Shown: positions 8,505-18,781, counted from the first letter of the stretch. The stretch is DNA of 64,000 nucleotides from an uncultured Flaviramulus sp. (GCA_947495125.1 CANLXL010000003.1:186001-250000); one strand, 5' to 3'. Notes: generated from the letters alone by a model not told the origin. Numbers and translations: made by a program.

Positions 8505-8587
8505 GAAGTTTAGAAGTTTAAAGTTTAGGGTTTAGAGGCTCATGCAACTAAACTTTTCAAACTTATAAACCATAAACTTATAAGCTC
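8505..8587. repeat. Imperfect inverted repeat between accB and accC
   Basis: Left arm (8505-8535) is made of reiterated AAGTTTA-like words; right arm (8548-8584) carries TAAACTT-like words, so the two halves can pair around GAGGCTCATGCAAC. There is no U-run, so it is not a standard terminator. It may modulate accC relative to accB or be a decayed intergenic repeat. Confidence 0.45.
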
Positions 8588-8594
8588 AAAAATT

Positions 8595-9947
8595 ATGTTT
8601 AAAAAAATATTAGTAGCCAATAGAGGAGAAATAGCATTACGTGTTATAAGAACCTGCAAAGAAATGGGCATTAAAACGGTTGCCGTATATTCTACAGCCG
8701 ACGAAGAAAGTCTTCACGTTAAGTTTGCCGATGAAGCCGTTTGTATTGGTCCTCCACCAAGTAACGAGTCTTATCTAAAGATGTCGAATATTATCGCTGC
8801 TGCAGAAATAACCAACGCCGATGCCATCCATCCCGGATATGGTTTTCTGTCTGAAAATGCCAAGTTTTCAAAAATCTGTGAAGAACATGGTATAAAGTTT
8901 ATTGGAGCTTCTGCCGAAATGATAGATCGCATGGGTGACAAGGCCAATGCTAAAGAAACTATGAAAGCAGCTGGTGTACCATGTGTTCCTGGTAGCGATG
9001 GTGTGATTCAAGACTTTGAAGAATGTAAAAAACTTGCTAAGGAAACCGGTTATCCGGTAATGCTTAAAGCCTCTGCCGGTGGCGGTGGTAAAGGTATGCG
9101 CGGTGTTTTTAAGCCCGAAGATTTAAAAGACGCCTGGGATTCGGCACGTCAAGAAAGTAAAGCGGCCTTTGGTAATGACGATATGTATATGGAAAAACTC
9201 ATAGAAGAGCCACGACATATTGAGATTCAAATTGTTGGTGATTCCCGCGGAAAAGCTTGTCATTTATCGGAAAGAGATTGTTCTATTCAAAGACGTCATC
9301 AAAAATTAACGGAAGAAGTCCCTTCTCCATTTATGACCGATAAGCTCAGAGCTAAAATGGGTAAAGCAGCAGTAAAAGCTTCTGAATATATTAAATACGA
9401 AGGTGCCGGAACCATTGAGTTTTTAGTGGATAAAAATAGGAATTTCTATTTCATGGAAATGAATACACGAATTCAGGTTGAGCATCCTATTACAGAACAA
9501 GTGATAGATTTCGATTTAATTCGTGAGCAAATATTGGTTGCTGCAGGGGTTCCTATTTCCGGAAAACATTATACACCAAAATTACATTCAATAGAATGTA
9601 GAATTAACGCCGAAGATCCTTATAACGATTTTAGACCGTCACCCGGTAAAATTACAACACTACACGCTCCCGGAGGCCATGGTGTTAGATTAGACACCCA
9701 TGTTTATGCCGGTTATTCTATTCCTCCTAATTACGATTCGATGATTGCAAAGTTAATTACAACAGCGCAAACCAGAGAAGAGGCCATCAACAAAATGAAA
9801 CGTGCCTTAGACGAATTCGTTATTGAAGGTATAAAAACGACTATCCCTTTCCATAGACAGCTTATGGAACATCCGGATTATTTAGCTGGTAATTACACCA
9901 CTAAGTTTATGGAAGATTTCGTTATGGAAAAACAAATAGAAGAATAA
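8595..9947 (+). CDS. accC: Acetyl-CoA carboxylase, biotin carboxylase subunit
   Basis: 450 aa, full length. ATP-dependent carboxylation of biotin on AccB, the first half-reaction of malonyl-CoA formation. Seen: [17 protein letters not shown], the [11 protein letters not shown] loop, the glycine-rich ATP loop [13 protein letters not shown], and the metal/bicarbonate region [12 protein letters not shown]. It starts 93 nt after accB and is closed by a strong terminator, so it is the operon end. The accA/accD carboxyltransferase genes are elsewhere. Confidence 0.97.
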   Translation: MFKKILVANRGEIALRVIRTCKEMGIKTVAVYSTADEESLHVKFADEAVCIGPPPSNESYLKMSNIIAAAEITNADAIHPGYGFLSENAKFSKICEEHGIKFIGASAEMIDRMGDKANAKETMKAAGVPCVPGSDGVIQDFEECKKLAKETGYPVMLKASAGGGGKGMRGVFKPEDLKDAWDSARQESKAAFGNDDMYMEKLIEEPRHIEIQIVGDSRGKACHLSERDCSIQRRHQKLTEEVPSPFMTDKLRAKMGKAAVKASEYIKYEGAGTIEFLVDKNRNFYFMEMNTRIQVEHPITEQVIDFDLIREQILVAAGVPISGKHYTPKLHSIECRINAEDPYNDFRPSPGKITTLHAPGGHGVRLDTHVYAGYSIPPNYDSMIAKLITTAQTREEAINKMKRALDEFVIEGIKTTIPFHRQLMEHPDYLAGNYTTKFMEDFVMEKQIEE

Positions 9948-9954
9948 AATTAAG

Positions 9955-9982
9955 ACTCCGAAAGCAATTTCGGAGTTTTTTT
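9955..9982 (+). terminator. Rho-independent terminator after accC
   Basis: 9-bp stem ACTCCGAAA / TTTCGGAGT around GCAA, followed by a long T-run. It begins 8 nt past the accC stop. Confidence 0.9.
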
Positions 9983-10053
9983 TGGCTATACTTCTACACC
10001 TTTAGAGCTAAAGTATACCAGTTCAAAACTTCATATTAAAATCCTAACTTAGC

Positions 10054-11166
10054 ATGATGAATCTGTCTTATTGGGAAATAAAATCGTGGTTATCACATGT
10101 AGATTTCACTATTGTTGGTAGTGGTATTGTTGGTTTAAATTGCGCATTGCAGTTAAAATCACGCTTTCCAAAAGCCAATATCTTAATTTTAGAAAAAGGC
10201 ACCTTACCACAAGGGGCAAGCACCAAAAACGCTGGATTTGCCTGTTTTGGAAGCTTGAGTGAAATACTAGATGATTTAAGCACACATTCAGAAGAAACCA
10301 TTATTCAGCTTGTAAAAAAACGTGTTGAGGGCTTGCAGCTATTACGACAAACGTTAGGGGATAAAACCATAAATTATCAAGAACTTGGAGGTTCTGAATT
10401 ATTTTCTAAAGATGATGATTTGTATGAGCAATGCCGGTCTCAAAAAGACACCATAAACGCTTTACTAAAACCACTATTTAAAGAACATGTTTATAGCTCA
10501 AAGGCGAACCTGTTTCATTTTAAAAACATCAAACCCAATTATATATTTAATAGGTATGAAGGTCAACTTGATACCGGGAAAATGATGGAAGCATTGCTAC
10601 GTAAAGTGCAATTAAATGGCATCAAAATTTTAAATAATATTACGGTTGAAGGGTTTTCAGAAGGTAACAATTCGGTTAAAATAAACACGAATCAATTCGA
10701 TTTTATCACGACTAAATTATGTATTGCAACCAATGGCTTCGCTTCGCAACTTTTAAATGAAAACGTAAAACCCGCCCGCGCACAAGTACTCATTACAAAA
10801 CCCATTAAAAACCTTCATATAAAAGGTAGCTTCCATTTAGACAAAGGGTATTACTATTTTAGAAATATAGATGATAGAGTGTTATTTGGAGGTGGCCGAA
10901 ACCTTGATTTTAAAGGCGAAGAAACAACCGAATTCAATCAAACTGCGTTAATTCAAAATAAGCTGGAAGAGCTTTTAAAAACTACTATCTTGCCAGAAAC
11001 ACCCTTTGAGATTGACCATTGTTGGAGTGGTATTATGGGTATAGGCAATCAGAAAAAAGCCATCGTAAAACAGTTAAGTAATCATGTGTATTGTGGGGTT
11101 CGCCTAGGTGGTATGGGTATTGCTATAGGAAGCTTCGTTGGGAAAGAGTTAGCAGATTTAGTATAA
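10054..11166 (+). CDS. FAD-dependent oxidoreductase, DAO family
   Basis: 370 aa. A Rossmann FAD-binding motif lies at residues 20-30 (G22, G24, G27 in VGSGIVGLNC), then EKGTLPQGASTKNAGF (typical of D-amino-acid/glycine oxidase-like flavoproteins), FGGGRNLDF, and a C-terminal GVRLGGMGIAIGS flavin-contact motif. It probably oxidises an amino or imino acid; the substrate is unknown. No signal peptide, so cytoplasmic or peripheral. Two ATGs are adjacent at the start (10054, 10057). A weak hairpin AACCAA/TTGGTT lies about 30 nt past the stop. Confidence 0.85.
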   Translation: MMNLSYWEIKSWLSHVDFTIVGSGIVGLNCALQLKSRFPKANILILEKGTLPQGASTKNAGFACFGSLSEILDDLSTHSEETIIQLVKKRVEGLQLLRQTLGDKTINYQELGGSELFSKDDDLYEQCRSQKDTINALLKPLFKEHVYSSKANLFHFKNIKPNYIFNRYEGQLDTGKMMEALLRKVQLNGIKILNNITVEGFSEGNNSVKINTNQFDFITTKLCIATNGFASQLLNENVKPARAQVLITKPIKNLHIKGSFHLDKGYYYFRNIDDRVLFGGGRNLDFKGEETTEFNQTALIQNKLEELLKTTILPETPFEIDHCWSGIMGIGNQKKAIVKQLSNHVYCGVRLGGMGIAIGSFVGKELADLV

Positions 11167-11328
11167 AGAACTAAAGAAAAAAGCATTTGTAAAAACCAAA
11201 CCGATTGGTTCTATATCAATTCATTCCAAAATTTATATCGATTCACTTTGTTTTAAACGGTTTTATAAGAATCGCGTTTTATGAAGCCATTACTTTTACC
11301 GAAGTATTAATCATAAACAAAATGGATC

Positions 11329-13086
11329 ATGAGACTTCACCACAAAATCTTTCTTATAATTGGGTTATTATACACCTATCAAGTTAACGCACAAAACTAT
11401 TTTACACCTTCTGAATTAAAAAGTTTTAAGCAAGACTTTAAGGAATACGTCATAAAAAAAATGAAAAAACACAACGTTACCGGGCTAAGCGTTGCCATGG
11501 AAATAGAAGGTCGAATAGTACTTGAAGAAGGGTTTGGGTTTTCAGACAAATTAAAAAACGTTAAAGCAACCAAAGATACAGAGTACCCTATTGGTTCTGT
11601 ATCAAAGATTATTACTTCAACGGCTATTTTAAAATTATGTTCCGATGGACTAATTGATTTAGATACCCCATATATTAATTATGTTCAGGATTTCTCTATG
11701 AGATCTCATTTTAAAAATGAGAACGATTTAACTATAAGACATTTACTTTCTCACTACGCAGGTCTTCCCAGACTTCTCGCAAAAGGGTTTATGAAAAAAG
11801 AGGTGGAACCGTTGGAGAATATTTTGCAACACTCTAAAAATGAGTATCTTATTTCGTCGCCAGGAAGGGTATATCAGTACTCCGACTGGGGGGTTGATTT
11901 ATTATCTTTGCTCGTAGAACGTGTTTCTGGAATGCCATATGAAGACTATGTTCAAAATCATATATTTACCCCACTAAAGATGAATAATTCATATTTCGGA
12001 CCTGCCAAACAGACAAAAGGATACAAAAATGGAGTCCTAACTGAAACATATAAATATAGCTATTCAGGGTCTGACGGAGTCACCTCTAGTGTTTCTGATA
12101 TGCTCAAAATAGTTCAATTGTATACAGAGAAAGGCAGCAGCTCGATCAAGCCATTTTTAAGCAAGGAAATGGTAAAAGATGCTCTACAAAAACAATTCAA
12201 AGACGCTCCATTGGCTTTTGATACAGGAATTGGCCTTATGTGGGAAGTTATGCCATTAAAAAGCGGGTATACCAGAGTAAAAAAGGCTGGGGTGCATGAG
12301 CCTTTCTATTCCTACATTTTTTCTATTCCTGAGCTTGACACATCAATTATTATTTGCAGTAATTCTAATTCCAGTAGCGCCATTCATTGGGATAGTTGGG
12401 GTAAGTTGTATGCTTTCATGGGAAAGAAATATAAACCTTCTAACAATCAGAATACTATAAAGACTAAGTATAAAAAAGTGACCTTAACCGATCAACAGCT
12501 TAAAAAAATTGAAGGTTCATATAGTACATCTATTGGGCTTTTAAACCTTAAAAGAAGTGGTAAGAAATTTGAGGTAGACCTTAAGTCAGAAAATAAGAAA
12601 GGTATTGGAATTCCTTATTCTGATGGTCTTATAAAATTATACGTTAAGGTTTTAGGTGTAAAGATACATGCGATGGATATTTTTTGGAAAGAATCAAATG
12701 ATGAACTTATAATTGGAGAGCAATTCGAAAATGGCTCCAGGCATATTCTTGGCTCTAAAATTAAATCCAAACACATCCCTAAATCATGGAAGAACGCTGT
12801 TGGCAGCTATAAGGTTGTAAATTATAGCGAAAATGATTATGAAACGATTGATTTTATACAACTTTTGATTAATTCAGATGATATTTTAGAAATTAGAGGA
12901 AAGACAACATTTCCAAGTGAAATGGAAATACAGTTAGGTTTATCTCCAATATCTGAAGAATTAGCAGTTATTCCGGGTTATAATTTTGAATTTTTTGGAG
13001 GAGAAACCGTAAAATTGCGCGAGGAAAAGGAAGGAGAATATGTTTTAACCTTGTCTGGGTATACGCTTAAGAAAATAGAGAAATGA
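11329..13086 (+). CDS. Secreted serine hydrolase, beta-lactamase/DD-peptidase fold
   Basis: 585 aa. Signal peptide 1-21 (cut near VNA-QN). Residues about 30-370 are a class C beta-lactamase-type domain: nucleophile and base S90-V-S-K93 in PIGSVSKI, TIRHLLSHYAGLP, and Y184-S-D186 in the place of the usual YxN. The third motif is unclear (KKAG is a possibility). Residues about 380-585 form a beta-rich C-terminal region, as in esterase-like members. It may be an esterase, peptidase or sensor domain rather than an antibiotic-resistance enzyme. Its stop overlaps the next start by 4 nt. Confidence 0.85.
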   Translation: MRLHHKIFLIIGLLYTYQVNAQNYFTPSELKSFKQDFKEYVIKKMKKHNVTGLSVAMEIEGRIVLEEGFGFSDKLKNVKATKDTEYPIGSVSKIITSTAILKLCSDGLIDLDTPYINYVQDFSMRSHFKNENDLTIRHLLSHYAGLPRLLAKGFMKKEVEPLENILQHSKNEYLISSPGRVYQYSDWGVDLLSLLVERVSGMPYEDYVQNHIFTPLKMNNSYFGPAKQTKGYKNGVLTETYKYSYSGSDGVTSSVSDMLKIVQLYTEKGSSSIKPFLSKEMVKDALQKQFKDAPLAFDTGIGLMWEVMPLKSGYTRVKKAGVHEPFYSYIFSIPELDTSIIICSNSNSSSAIHWDSWGKLYAFMGKKYKPSNNQNTIKTKYKKVTLTDQQLKKIEGSYSTSIGLLNLKRSGKKFEVDLKSENKKGIGIPYSDGLIKLYVKVLGVKIHAMDIFWKESNDELIIGEQFENGSRHILGSKIKSKHIPKSWKNAVGSYKVVNYSENDYETIDFIQLLINSDDILEIRGKTTFPSEMEIQLGLSPISEELAVIPGYNFEFFGGETVKLREEKEGEYVLTLSGYTLKKIEK

Positions 13087-13919
13087 CACCTAAAGCTTCT
13101 AAGGATACAGTAAAAATAAGTCAGGACTTATTGTTTAAAAGACCATACATATGGATTCTTACAATATCGATTACGTCTCTTAATTTTTTAATCACCTATA
13201 GTTTTCAGAATATTAATCCTCAATATTTCTATTATTTTTTTGTAGATGTACTTACTACCTATATGATTATTGAGTTTTATGCTTTTGGAATTCGATATTT
13301 AAACCAGAAAGCTCCATTGAGCAAGGATTTCGTAAAACGAGTAACCTACCAATTAACACTGCATACTTTGGTCGTTATAATATTTACAATACTCTTGAAT
13401 GAGCTTTTCGATTTTATTTTTTTCGATGGTAAACGACTTTCCTTATCCTTTGTTTTTTATACAAAGGATACTTTTGTAGCCTTGTTATTTGTGCTACTTT
13501 TCCATACCATGTATTTTGGATTGTTTTTAATGTCCAACAAACAAAATTTAGAATCCTTAAGAATCGTTCCTGAAGTAAAAATAAAAGTAAAGGACGCCTA
13601 TGCATTCAAATTATTAAGCCCTAAGGACATTATTGCAGTATGTTCATCGTTTGGCATTTCTTATGTAATCGATGTAAATTATAAGAAGTTTACCTCTGAG
13701 TTAACGCTTAAGGAGTTTGAAGATAAATTAAACGATAATTTTTTTAGGGCGAATAGAAAATTTATAGTTTCGAAGTCTATAATTGAATCGTACAAGAGCG
13801 TTAATAATGGTAAAATTGATGTGATTATAAAAACAAAAGATTTACAGGAATTATCAGAAACGATAACTGTAAGTAGGGATAAAGCATCATTTTTTAGAAC
13901 TTGGATCCGGGTTGATTAA
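13083..13919 (+). CDS. Membrane-anchored LytTR transcriptional regulator
   Basis: 278 aa. Four predicted membrane helices (about 23-41, 48-69, 90-108, 128-150) and a C-terminal LytTR DNA-binding domain (about 168-277), with the characteristic FFRANRKFIVSKSIIESYK segment. No receiver or kinase domain, so it is a one-component membrane regulator. Its ATG lies within the ATGA overlap with the preceding hydrolase gene, indicating translational coupling and a possible sensor-regulator relationship. The DNA target is unknown. Confidence 0.88.
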   Translation: MTPKASKDTVKISQDLLFKRPYIWILTISITSLNFLITYSFQNINPQYFYYFFVDVLTTYMIIEFYAFGIRYLNQKAPLSKDFVKRVTYQLTLHTLVVIIFTILLNELFDFIFFDGKRLSLSFVFYTKDTFVALLFVLLFHTMYFGLFLMSNKQNLESLRIVPEVKIKVKDAYAFKLLSPKDIIAVCSSFGISYVIDVNYKKFTSELTLKEFEDKLNDNFFRANRKFIVSKSIIESYKSVNNGKIDVIIKTKDLQELSETITVSRDKASFFRTWIRVD

Positions 13920-14004
13920 ATAGATCATCCTGCTCTTTGTATCAACTGGAAAACAACAATCGGAAAATTCAGAAAAGAAACTATAATCAAATGATTTAAT
14001 TTAA

Positions 14005-14454
14005 ATGAAGATAAAAGAACAATTATATAGCCTTTGCCTTGAATTTATTAAAAACCGATTTCAAACAATACAGAACACCATAAATGACATCCAATTGTCA
14101 TTGACTACTGAAACCAAAAGCAGTGCCGGAGACAAACATGAAACCGGCCGCGCCATGTTACAGCTGGAACGCGAAAAAGCAGGGAATCAATTAGCAGAAA
14201 TATTAAAAACAAAAACGTCGTTATCTAAAATTGACACCTCTAAGACCTCAAAAGTTATAGGATTAGGTAGCGTAGTCTATACCTCTCAGACAAATTATTT
14301 TATATCTATTAGTGCCGGAGAACTTAAGGTAAACTCAGACGGTTTTTATGCCATTTCTCCAAATACTCCCATAGGACAGTTATTAATTGGAAAAACAAAC
14401 GGAGATATGGTTTCATTTAGAGACCGAAAATTCTTAATTGAAGAAGTGCTTTAA
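14005..14454 (+). CDS. GreA/GreB-like protein
   Basis: 149 aa. N-terminal half is helical with heptad-like spacing and the segment SSAGDKHETGRAMLQLEREK, resembling the coiled-coil tip region of Gre-type factors. The C-terminal half (GLGSVVYTSQTNYFISIS to SPIGQLLIGK-like PIGQLLIGKTNGDMV) resembles the Gre C-terminal domain. It may act in the RNA polymerase secondary channel, or be a divergent member with another role. Related flavobacterial entries are often labelled 3-oxoacyl-ACP synthase, which nothing in this sequence supports. Confidence 0.65.
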   Translation: MKIKEQLYSLCLEFIKNRFQTIQNTINDIQLSLTTETKSSAGDKHETGRAMLQLEREKAGNQLAEILKTKTSLSKIDTSKTSKVIGLGSVVYTSQTNYFISISAGELKVNSDGFYAISPNTPIGQLLIGKTNGDMVSFRDRKFLIEEVL

Positions 14455-14461
14455 GCTTTAA

Positions 14462-15376
14462 CTACTTCATTATAGAGAGAGAAATTTCTAAGCCCGCTTT
14501 GAGCATCTTATCATGCTCGAAAAAAACAAGTTCGCCATCCAAATTGACCTCAATTAAATAGCAATGCCCTTTAAAATAAGAATGTTTAACAAGGGCTTTT
14601 AAATTAGAATTTTCAACTCTTTTTAATTGATGGGCATAAACAAGTTCTTTTGAATCCAAGACATTAAATTCTCCAAAAAAAGCAGCAACAAGTTTGTTCT
14701 TCGGGTTGTTGTATAATTCCTGGGGGGTTCCGCTTGCTATTATTTCTGCATCATGTAAAACCATCATAGTATCGGAAAAAGATAAAACGTCATCCCTATC
14801 ATGAGTAGCGACAATACAGGTAATCTTGTTTTCCTTAAGGTATCTAAACAGGCGACGCCTTAAGGATTGTTTCTTAAAATTATCGATATGGCTAAAAGGC
14901 TCATCTAATAATAGTATTTCGGGTTGCTTTGCAACAGATCTCGCCAAGGCAACGCGTTGTTTTTGCCCACCACTTAAATCCTTAACCAAAATATGCTTAT
15001 AAGCTGTTAATTCTACAACTTCCAAAAGCTCATCAATACGTTCCTGCTTCTCATTAGGATAAAAGTTAGATAAAAAAGCACCGATATTTTCACCTACGGT
15101 AATAAAGGGCATTAAATCGAATTCCTGTGCTACAAATTTCATGTATTCCGGACCAATAATAAGATTGTGTTTTGGTCCAAGAATTTCTTTGTCTTTCCAA
15201 AACATATGTCCATCATTTAAATCGTAGGTGCCATAAAGTAACTTTAAAAGTGTGCTTTTACCCGAACCGCTTTCACCAATAATAGCGAAATGTTCTCCGC
15301 TACCAACTTCAAAAGAAATGTTTTTTAAAACCTCTGTTTTTTTATAGGCAAAGGTTATGTTTTTTACTTTCAGCAT
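14462..15376 (-). CDS. ABC transporter ATP-binding protein with TOBE-like tail
   Basis: 304 aa. Walker A GESGSGKST at residues 34-42, Q-loop (VAQEFDLMPF), signature LSGGQKQRVALARS, Walker B ILLLDEPFSHID, H-loop ATHDRDD. The 70-residue C-terminal region resembles the TOBE/regulatory domain of PotA/FbpC/CysA-type importer ATPases. No permease or binding-protein gene is adjacent, so the transported substrate is not predictable; it may pair with components encoded elsewhere. Convergent with the GreA-like gene with 7 nt between stops. Confidence 0.88.
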   Translation of the reverse strand: MLKVKNITFAYKKTEVLKNISFEVGSGEHFAIIGESGSGKSTLLKLLYGTYDLNDGHMFWKDKEILGPKHNLIIGPEYMKFVAQEFDLMPFITVGENIGAFLSNFYPNEKQERIDELLEVVELTAYKHILVKDLSGGQKQRVALARSVAKQPEILLLDEPFSHIDNFKKQSLRRRLFRYLKENKITCIVATHDRDDVLSFSDTMMVLHDAEIIASGTPQELYNNPKNKLVAAFFGEFNVLDSKELVYAHQLKRVENSNLKALVKHSYFKGHCYLIEVNLDGELVFFEHDKMLKAGLEISLSIMK

Positions 15377-15388
15377 GGGCTAATTATT

Positions 15389-15420
15389 GTCATATCACTC
15401 GCAGTCGAGATGCCTTAGAT
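15389..15420. repeat. Degenerate REP-like fragment
   Basis: A GTCATATCACTCGCAGTCGAG-type string resembles the tip of common flavobacterial intergenic repeats (TGTCATTTCGA...GCAGTCGAGA). Only a fragment is present, in the upstream region of the ABC ATPase gene. Confidence 0.35.
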
Positions 15421-15562
15421 CGTTCCCAACATCACTGTCATTACTCAACTTACGGAACTATTGTCTTTTTCTGGAGTCACTATTTTTATTTAATCAGGCT
15501 CAACAAGCTAGTCAAGATAAAGTAACTTTAAATGCCCTTTTGATTCTAATAACAATTTAGAA

Positions 15563-17719
15563 TTATCCTTTTATTTTTTCTTTTGTTTTACTAGGTAATA
15601 CATCGTAGCCCATATTATAAAGTGTAAAACCAAAAATATCGGCATACTGTTCTATGGTTTTACTAACCGGTGTGCCTGCGCCATGCCCTGCATCGGTTTC
15701 AATGCGTATTAAAGTGGGGTTTGAGCCTGTTTGTTTACTTTGCAATTCGGCAGCAAATTTAAAGCTATGTGCCGGAACCACCCTATCGTCGTGGTCTCCT
15801 GTAGTCACCAAAGTAGCCGGATATGCTACACCTTCTTTTACATTATGTACGGGAGAGTATGCCTTAAGGTATTCAAACATTTCTTTACTCTGTTCTGCCG
15901 TTCCATAATCGTAAGCCCAACCTGCTCCTGCAGTAAAGGTATGGTATCGTAGCATGTCTAAAACACCAACCGCCGGTAACGCTACTTTTGCCAAATCCGG
16001 ACGTTGGGTCATCACTGCCCCAACCAACAAACCACCGTTAGAGCCGCCACGAATGGCCAGATAATGAGATGATGTATAATTATTTTCAATTAAAAATTCC
16101 CCGGCCGCAATAAAATCGTCGAACACATTTTGCTTTTGTAATTGTGTCCCTGCTTTATGCCATGCCTTGCCATATTCTCCGCCACCCCGTAAATTAGGAA
16201 CAGCCAAAATACCACCTTGTTCCATCCAAACCGCATTGGTTATACTAAATGATGGGGTTAAACTAATATTAAAACCGCCATAACCGTATAAAATCGTTGG
16301 GTTTTTTCCATCAAGCTCTAAGCCCTTCCTATGGGTAATCATCATAGGTACTTTTGTACCATCTTTAGACCTGAAAAAAACCTGATTACTTTCATAGGAA
16401 TCGCTATCGAATTCAATAGTGGGTTTCCAATACAATTCCGACTTACCCGTATCTACATTGAACTTATAAATACTTGCCGGAGTATTGTAATTTGTAAAAG
16501 AAAAGTAATCCGTTTTTTCCTCCTTTTTACTTCCAAATCCATTCGCTGTCCCTAATCCCGGAAGCTCAACCTCTCTAATTAATTCGCCTTTATAATCGTA
16601 TTGTTTTACTTTAGAAATAGCATCAACCATATAGTGTGCAAAAAAAGAACCACCACCCGTAGATGGGCTTAATACGTGTTCGGTTTCAGGGATAACATCT
16701 ACCCAATGTTCAGGTGTTGGGTTTGAGGCATCAACAGTTACGATTTTTTTATTTGGTGCATTTAAATTCGTTACTAAAAACAAGGTGCTTCCATCATTTT
16801 CAATAATGCTGGTGTCACTTTCAGTATGATCTAAAATCGTAATTAAGGGACTATCGGGAACGGAAAGGTCTTTGATATATAATTTATTCCCCGAGGTTGA
16901 AACACGAGGCATAATAACTAAATACCGATCATCTTCAGTAACCGTCCCATAGATATAGCGATGTTTTTCTTCCGGTGTTCCACCAAAAATCAAGGTGTCA
17001 TCTTTTTGTGATGTCCCCAACTTATGGTAATACACTTTATGCTGATCGGTTTTTGCAGAAAGTTCGCTTCCTTTGGGCTTGTCATAACTGGAGTAATAGA
17101 ATCCTTCATTTTTGTACCAGGAAATCGGACTAAACTTCACGTCTATAAGAGTGTCTTCAATAATTTCTTTGGTTTCAACATCCATGACTAAAACCTTTCT
17201 CCAATCGCTTCCTCCTTCAGAAATGGAATAGCCCAATTTTTTACCATTTTTTGAAAAGCTTACAGCGCCTAAAGCGATGGTTCCATCTTTAGAGAAGGTA
17301 TTAGGATCTAAAAATACTTCCGCATCAGCATCACCTTTTTTCCGGTATAGTACATTTTGATTTTGTAGTCCGTCATTTTTTGAAAAATACGTGTAATCCC
17401 CTTCAATAAATGGGGCACCAACTTTTTCATAATTCCATAAATCTGATAGACGTTCTTTAAGCTCCGTTCTAAATGGAATATGATCTAAATAACCATAAGT
17501 ACTTTTGTTTTGAGCTTTTACCCAAGCCTCGGTGTCTTCACTCCTATCGTCTTCTAACCAACGATAAGGATCTTTTACGTCAACATCAAAATAAGTATCT
17601 ACAGTATCAACAGTTTTGGTTTCAGGATAATTCACAACAACGACATTTTTTTCTACGTGATCTTTTTTACACCCTATAATAAGCATAAGTGCTAAAAGAC
17701 TGATTATTAATTTTTTCAT
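15563..17719 (-). CDS. Prolyl oligopeptidase family S9A, lipoprotein
   Basis: 718 aa. Lipobox LIIGC with C17 as the acylated residue, so probably periplasmic or outer-membrane attached. Propeller domain begins with the family signature [18 protein letters not shown]. Catalytic triad: Ser near 560 (RGGSNGGLL), Asp near 643 ([12 protein letters not shown]) and His near 679 (DAGHGAG). It cleaves short proline-containing peptides after Pro; exact specificity is unproven. Length is typical. It is divergent from the M28 peptidase gene, giving a paired secreted-peptidase locus. Confidence 0.94.
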   Translation of the reverse strand: MKKLIISLLALMLIIGCKKDHVEKNVVVVNYPETKTVDTVDTYFDVDVKDPYRWLEDDRSEDTEAWVKAQNKSTYGYLDHIPFRTELKERLSDLWNYEKVGAPFIEGDYTYFSKNDGLQNQNVLYRKKGDADAEVFLDPNTFSKDGTIALGAVSFSKNGKKLGYSISEGGSDWRKVLVMDVETKEIIEDTLIDVKFSPISWYKNEGFYYSSYDKPKGSELSAKTDQHKVYYHKLGTSQKDDTLIFGGTPEEKHRYIYGTVTEDDRYLVIMPRVSTSGNKLYIKDLSVPDSPLITILDHTESDTSIIENDGSTLFLVTNLNAPNKKIVTVDASNPTPEHWVDVIPETEHVLSPSTGGGSFFAHYMVDAISKVKQYDYKGELIREVELPGLGTANGFGSKKEEKTDYFSFTNYNTPASIYKFNVDTGKSELYWKPTIEFDSDSYESNQVFFRSKDGTKVPMMITHRKGLELDGKNPTILYGYGGFNISLTPSFSITNAVWMEQGGILAVPNLRGGGEYGKAWHKAGTQLQKQNVFDDFIAAGEFLIENNYTSSHYLAIRGGSNGGLLVGAVMTQRPDLAKVALPAVGVLDMLRYHTFTAGAGWAYDYGTAEQSKEMFEYLKAYSPVHNVKEGVAYPATLVTTGDHDDRVVPAHSFKFAAELQSKQTGSNPTLIRIETDAGHGAGTPVSKTIEQYADIFGFTLYNMGYDVLPSKTKEKIKG

Positions 17720-17782
17720 GATTAACGACTATTTAATCCTCAAAAATAAGCAAAACGAGCGGAAGTTAACCGCGACATATTA

Positions 17783-17790
17783 TATATTTG
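17783..17790 (+). promoter_or_regulatory. -7 promoter box for the M28 peptidase gene
   Basis: TATATTTG matches TAnnTTTG and lies 24 nt before the ATG. No clear -33 TTTG is visible, so moderate confidence. Confidence 0.45.
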
Positions 17791-17813
17791 AACTTCTATA
17801 AAAAAAGATAATT

Positions 17814-18770
17814 ATGAGTAGAATCCGTTCGTTTCTGATAATACAGTTTATGTGTTTAACTGTGTTTTCTCAATCGGAAGTTACAACAAGAGAATTGAAG
17901 GAGCACATATCATTTCTAACTTCAGAAAAAAATGCAGGACGATACCCCGGCGGAAAAGAAAATAAGCGGGTTGTCAAATACTTAAAAAGGGAGTTTAAGA
18001 AATTGGACGTACTCCCCTTTGGAAATGATTACAGGCAGCCTTTTGAGGCTTCTTTAAGGGTTGAAAAAGGTATTGACTACAAACCCAAAGTTACCACCTG
18101 GAATGTGGTTGGTTATATTAAAGGCAACGATCCTGTTCTTAAAAATGAATATGTCGTTTTAGGGGCGCATTACGATCATTTAGGGCTGGGCGGTCCCTCA
18201 TCCAAATCTGATAAAAAAAACGCCATTCACTATGGTGCTGATGACAATGCCAGTGGGACTTCTGCTCTTTTGGAGATTGCCGAAAAAATTGCATCAAATA
18301 GAGGGCAGTTAAAACGTAGCGTGATATTTATTGCATTTGGTGCCGAGGAACAAGGATTATTAGGAAGCCGCTATTTTGTTGATCATCCGTTAGTGCCACT
18401 TTCCCAAATAAAGTTAATGATCAATATGGATATGGTGGGGAGAATGAATGCAGAAAAGCATGTGTATATGGGAGGCGCCGGAACTTTTCCTGATGGTGTA
18501 GAACTTATGAAGAATCTAGGCACCTCATTAGGAATAAACCCTATAGTACATGCCGGCTCCGTAGGCGGATCGGATCACGTGTCTTTTTACAGAAAGAACG
18601 TTTCCGTTTTAGGAATGCATACCGGTGGGCACCCTCAATATCATACCCCGGAAGACACCATCGATCTGATAAATTTTGAAGGACAAAAACTAGTTTGCGA
18701 TTATATTTTCAATACGATTATGAAAATTGCAAGCTCAGATTACAAAATGACGTTTATTAAGCAAGATTAA
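17814..18770 (+). CDS. Secreted M28 family zinc aminopeptidase-like protein
   Basis: 318 aa. Signal peptide about 1-20 (MSRIRSFLII... VFSQS). The five zinc ligands of M28 are recognisable: His in GAHYDHLG (near 119), Asp in YGADDNASG (near 142), the Glu pair in GAEEQGLLGS (near 176), Asp in NMDMVGRM (near 205) and His in YHTPEDTID (near 279). A periplasmic peptidase releasing N-terminal residues is likely. It converges with the 817-aa MG2/plug gene, 11 nt between stops. Confidence 0.92.
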   Translation: MSRIRSFLIIQFMCLTVFSQSEVTTRELKEHISFLTSEKNAGRYPGGKENKRVVKYLKREFKKLDVLPFGNDYRQPFEASLRVEKGIDYKPKVTTWNVVGYIKGNDPVLKNEYVVLGAHYDHLGLGGPSSKSDKKNAIHYGADDNASGTSALLEIAEKIASNRGQLKRSVIFIAFGAEEQGLLGSRYFVDHPLVPLSQIKLMINMDMVGRMNAEKHVYMGGAGTFPDGVELMKNLGTSLGINPIVHAGSVGGSDHVSFYRKNVSVLGMHTGGHPQYHTPEDTIDLINFEGQKLVCDYIFNTIMKIASSDYKMTFIKQD

Positions 18771-18781
18771 AAGATGTCCGG

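Noticed and set aside
11205-11387. 60-codon frame before the serine hydrolase
   Set aside because: Overlaps the signal peptide of the real gene in another frame; no recognisable features.
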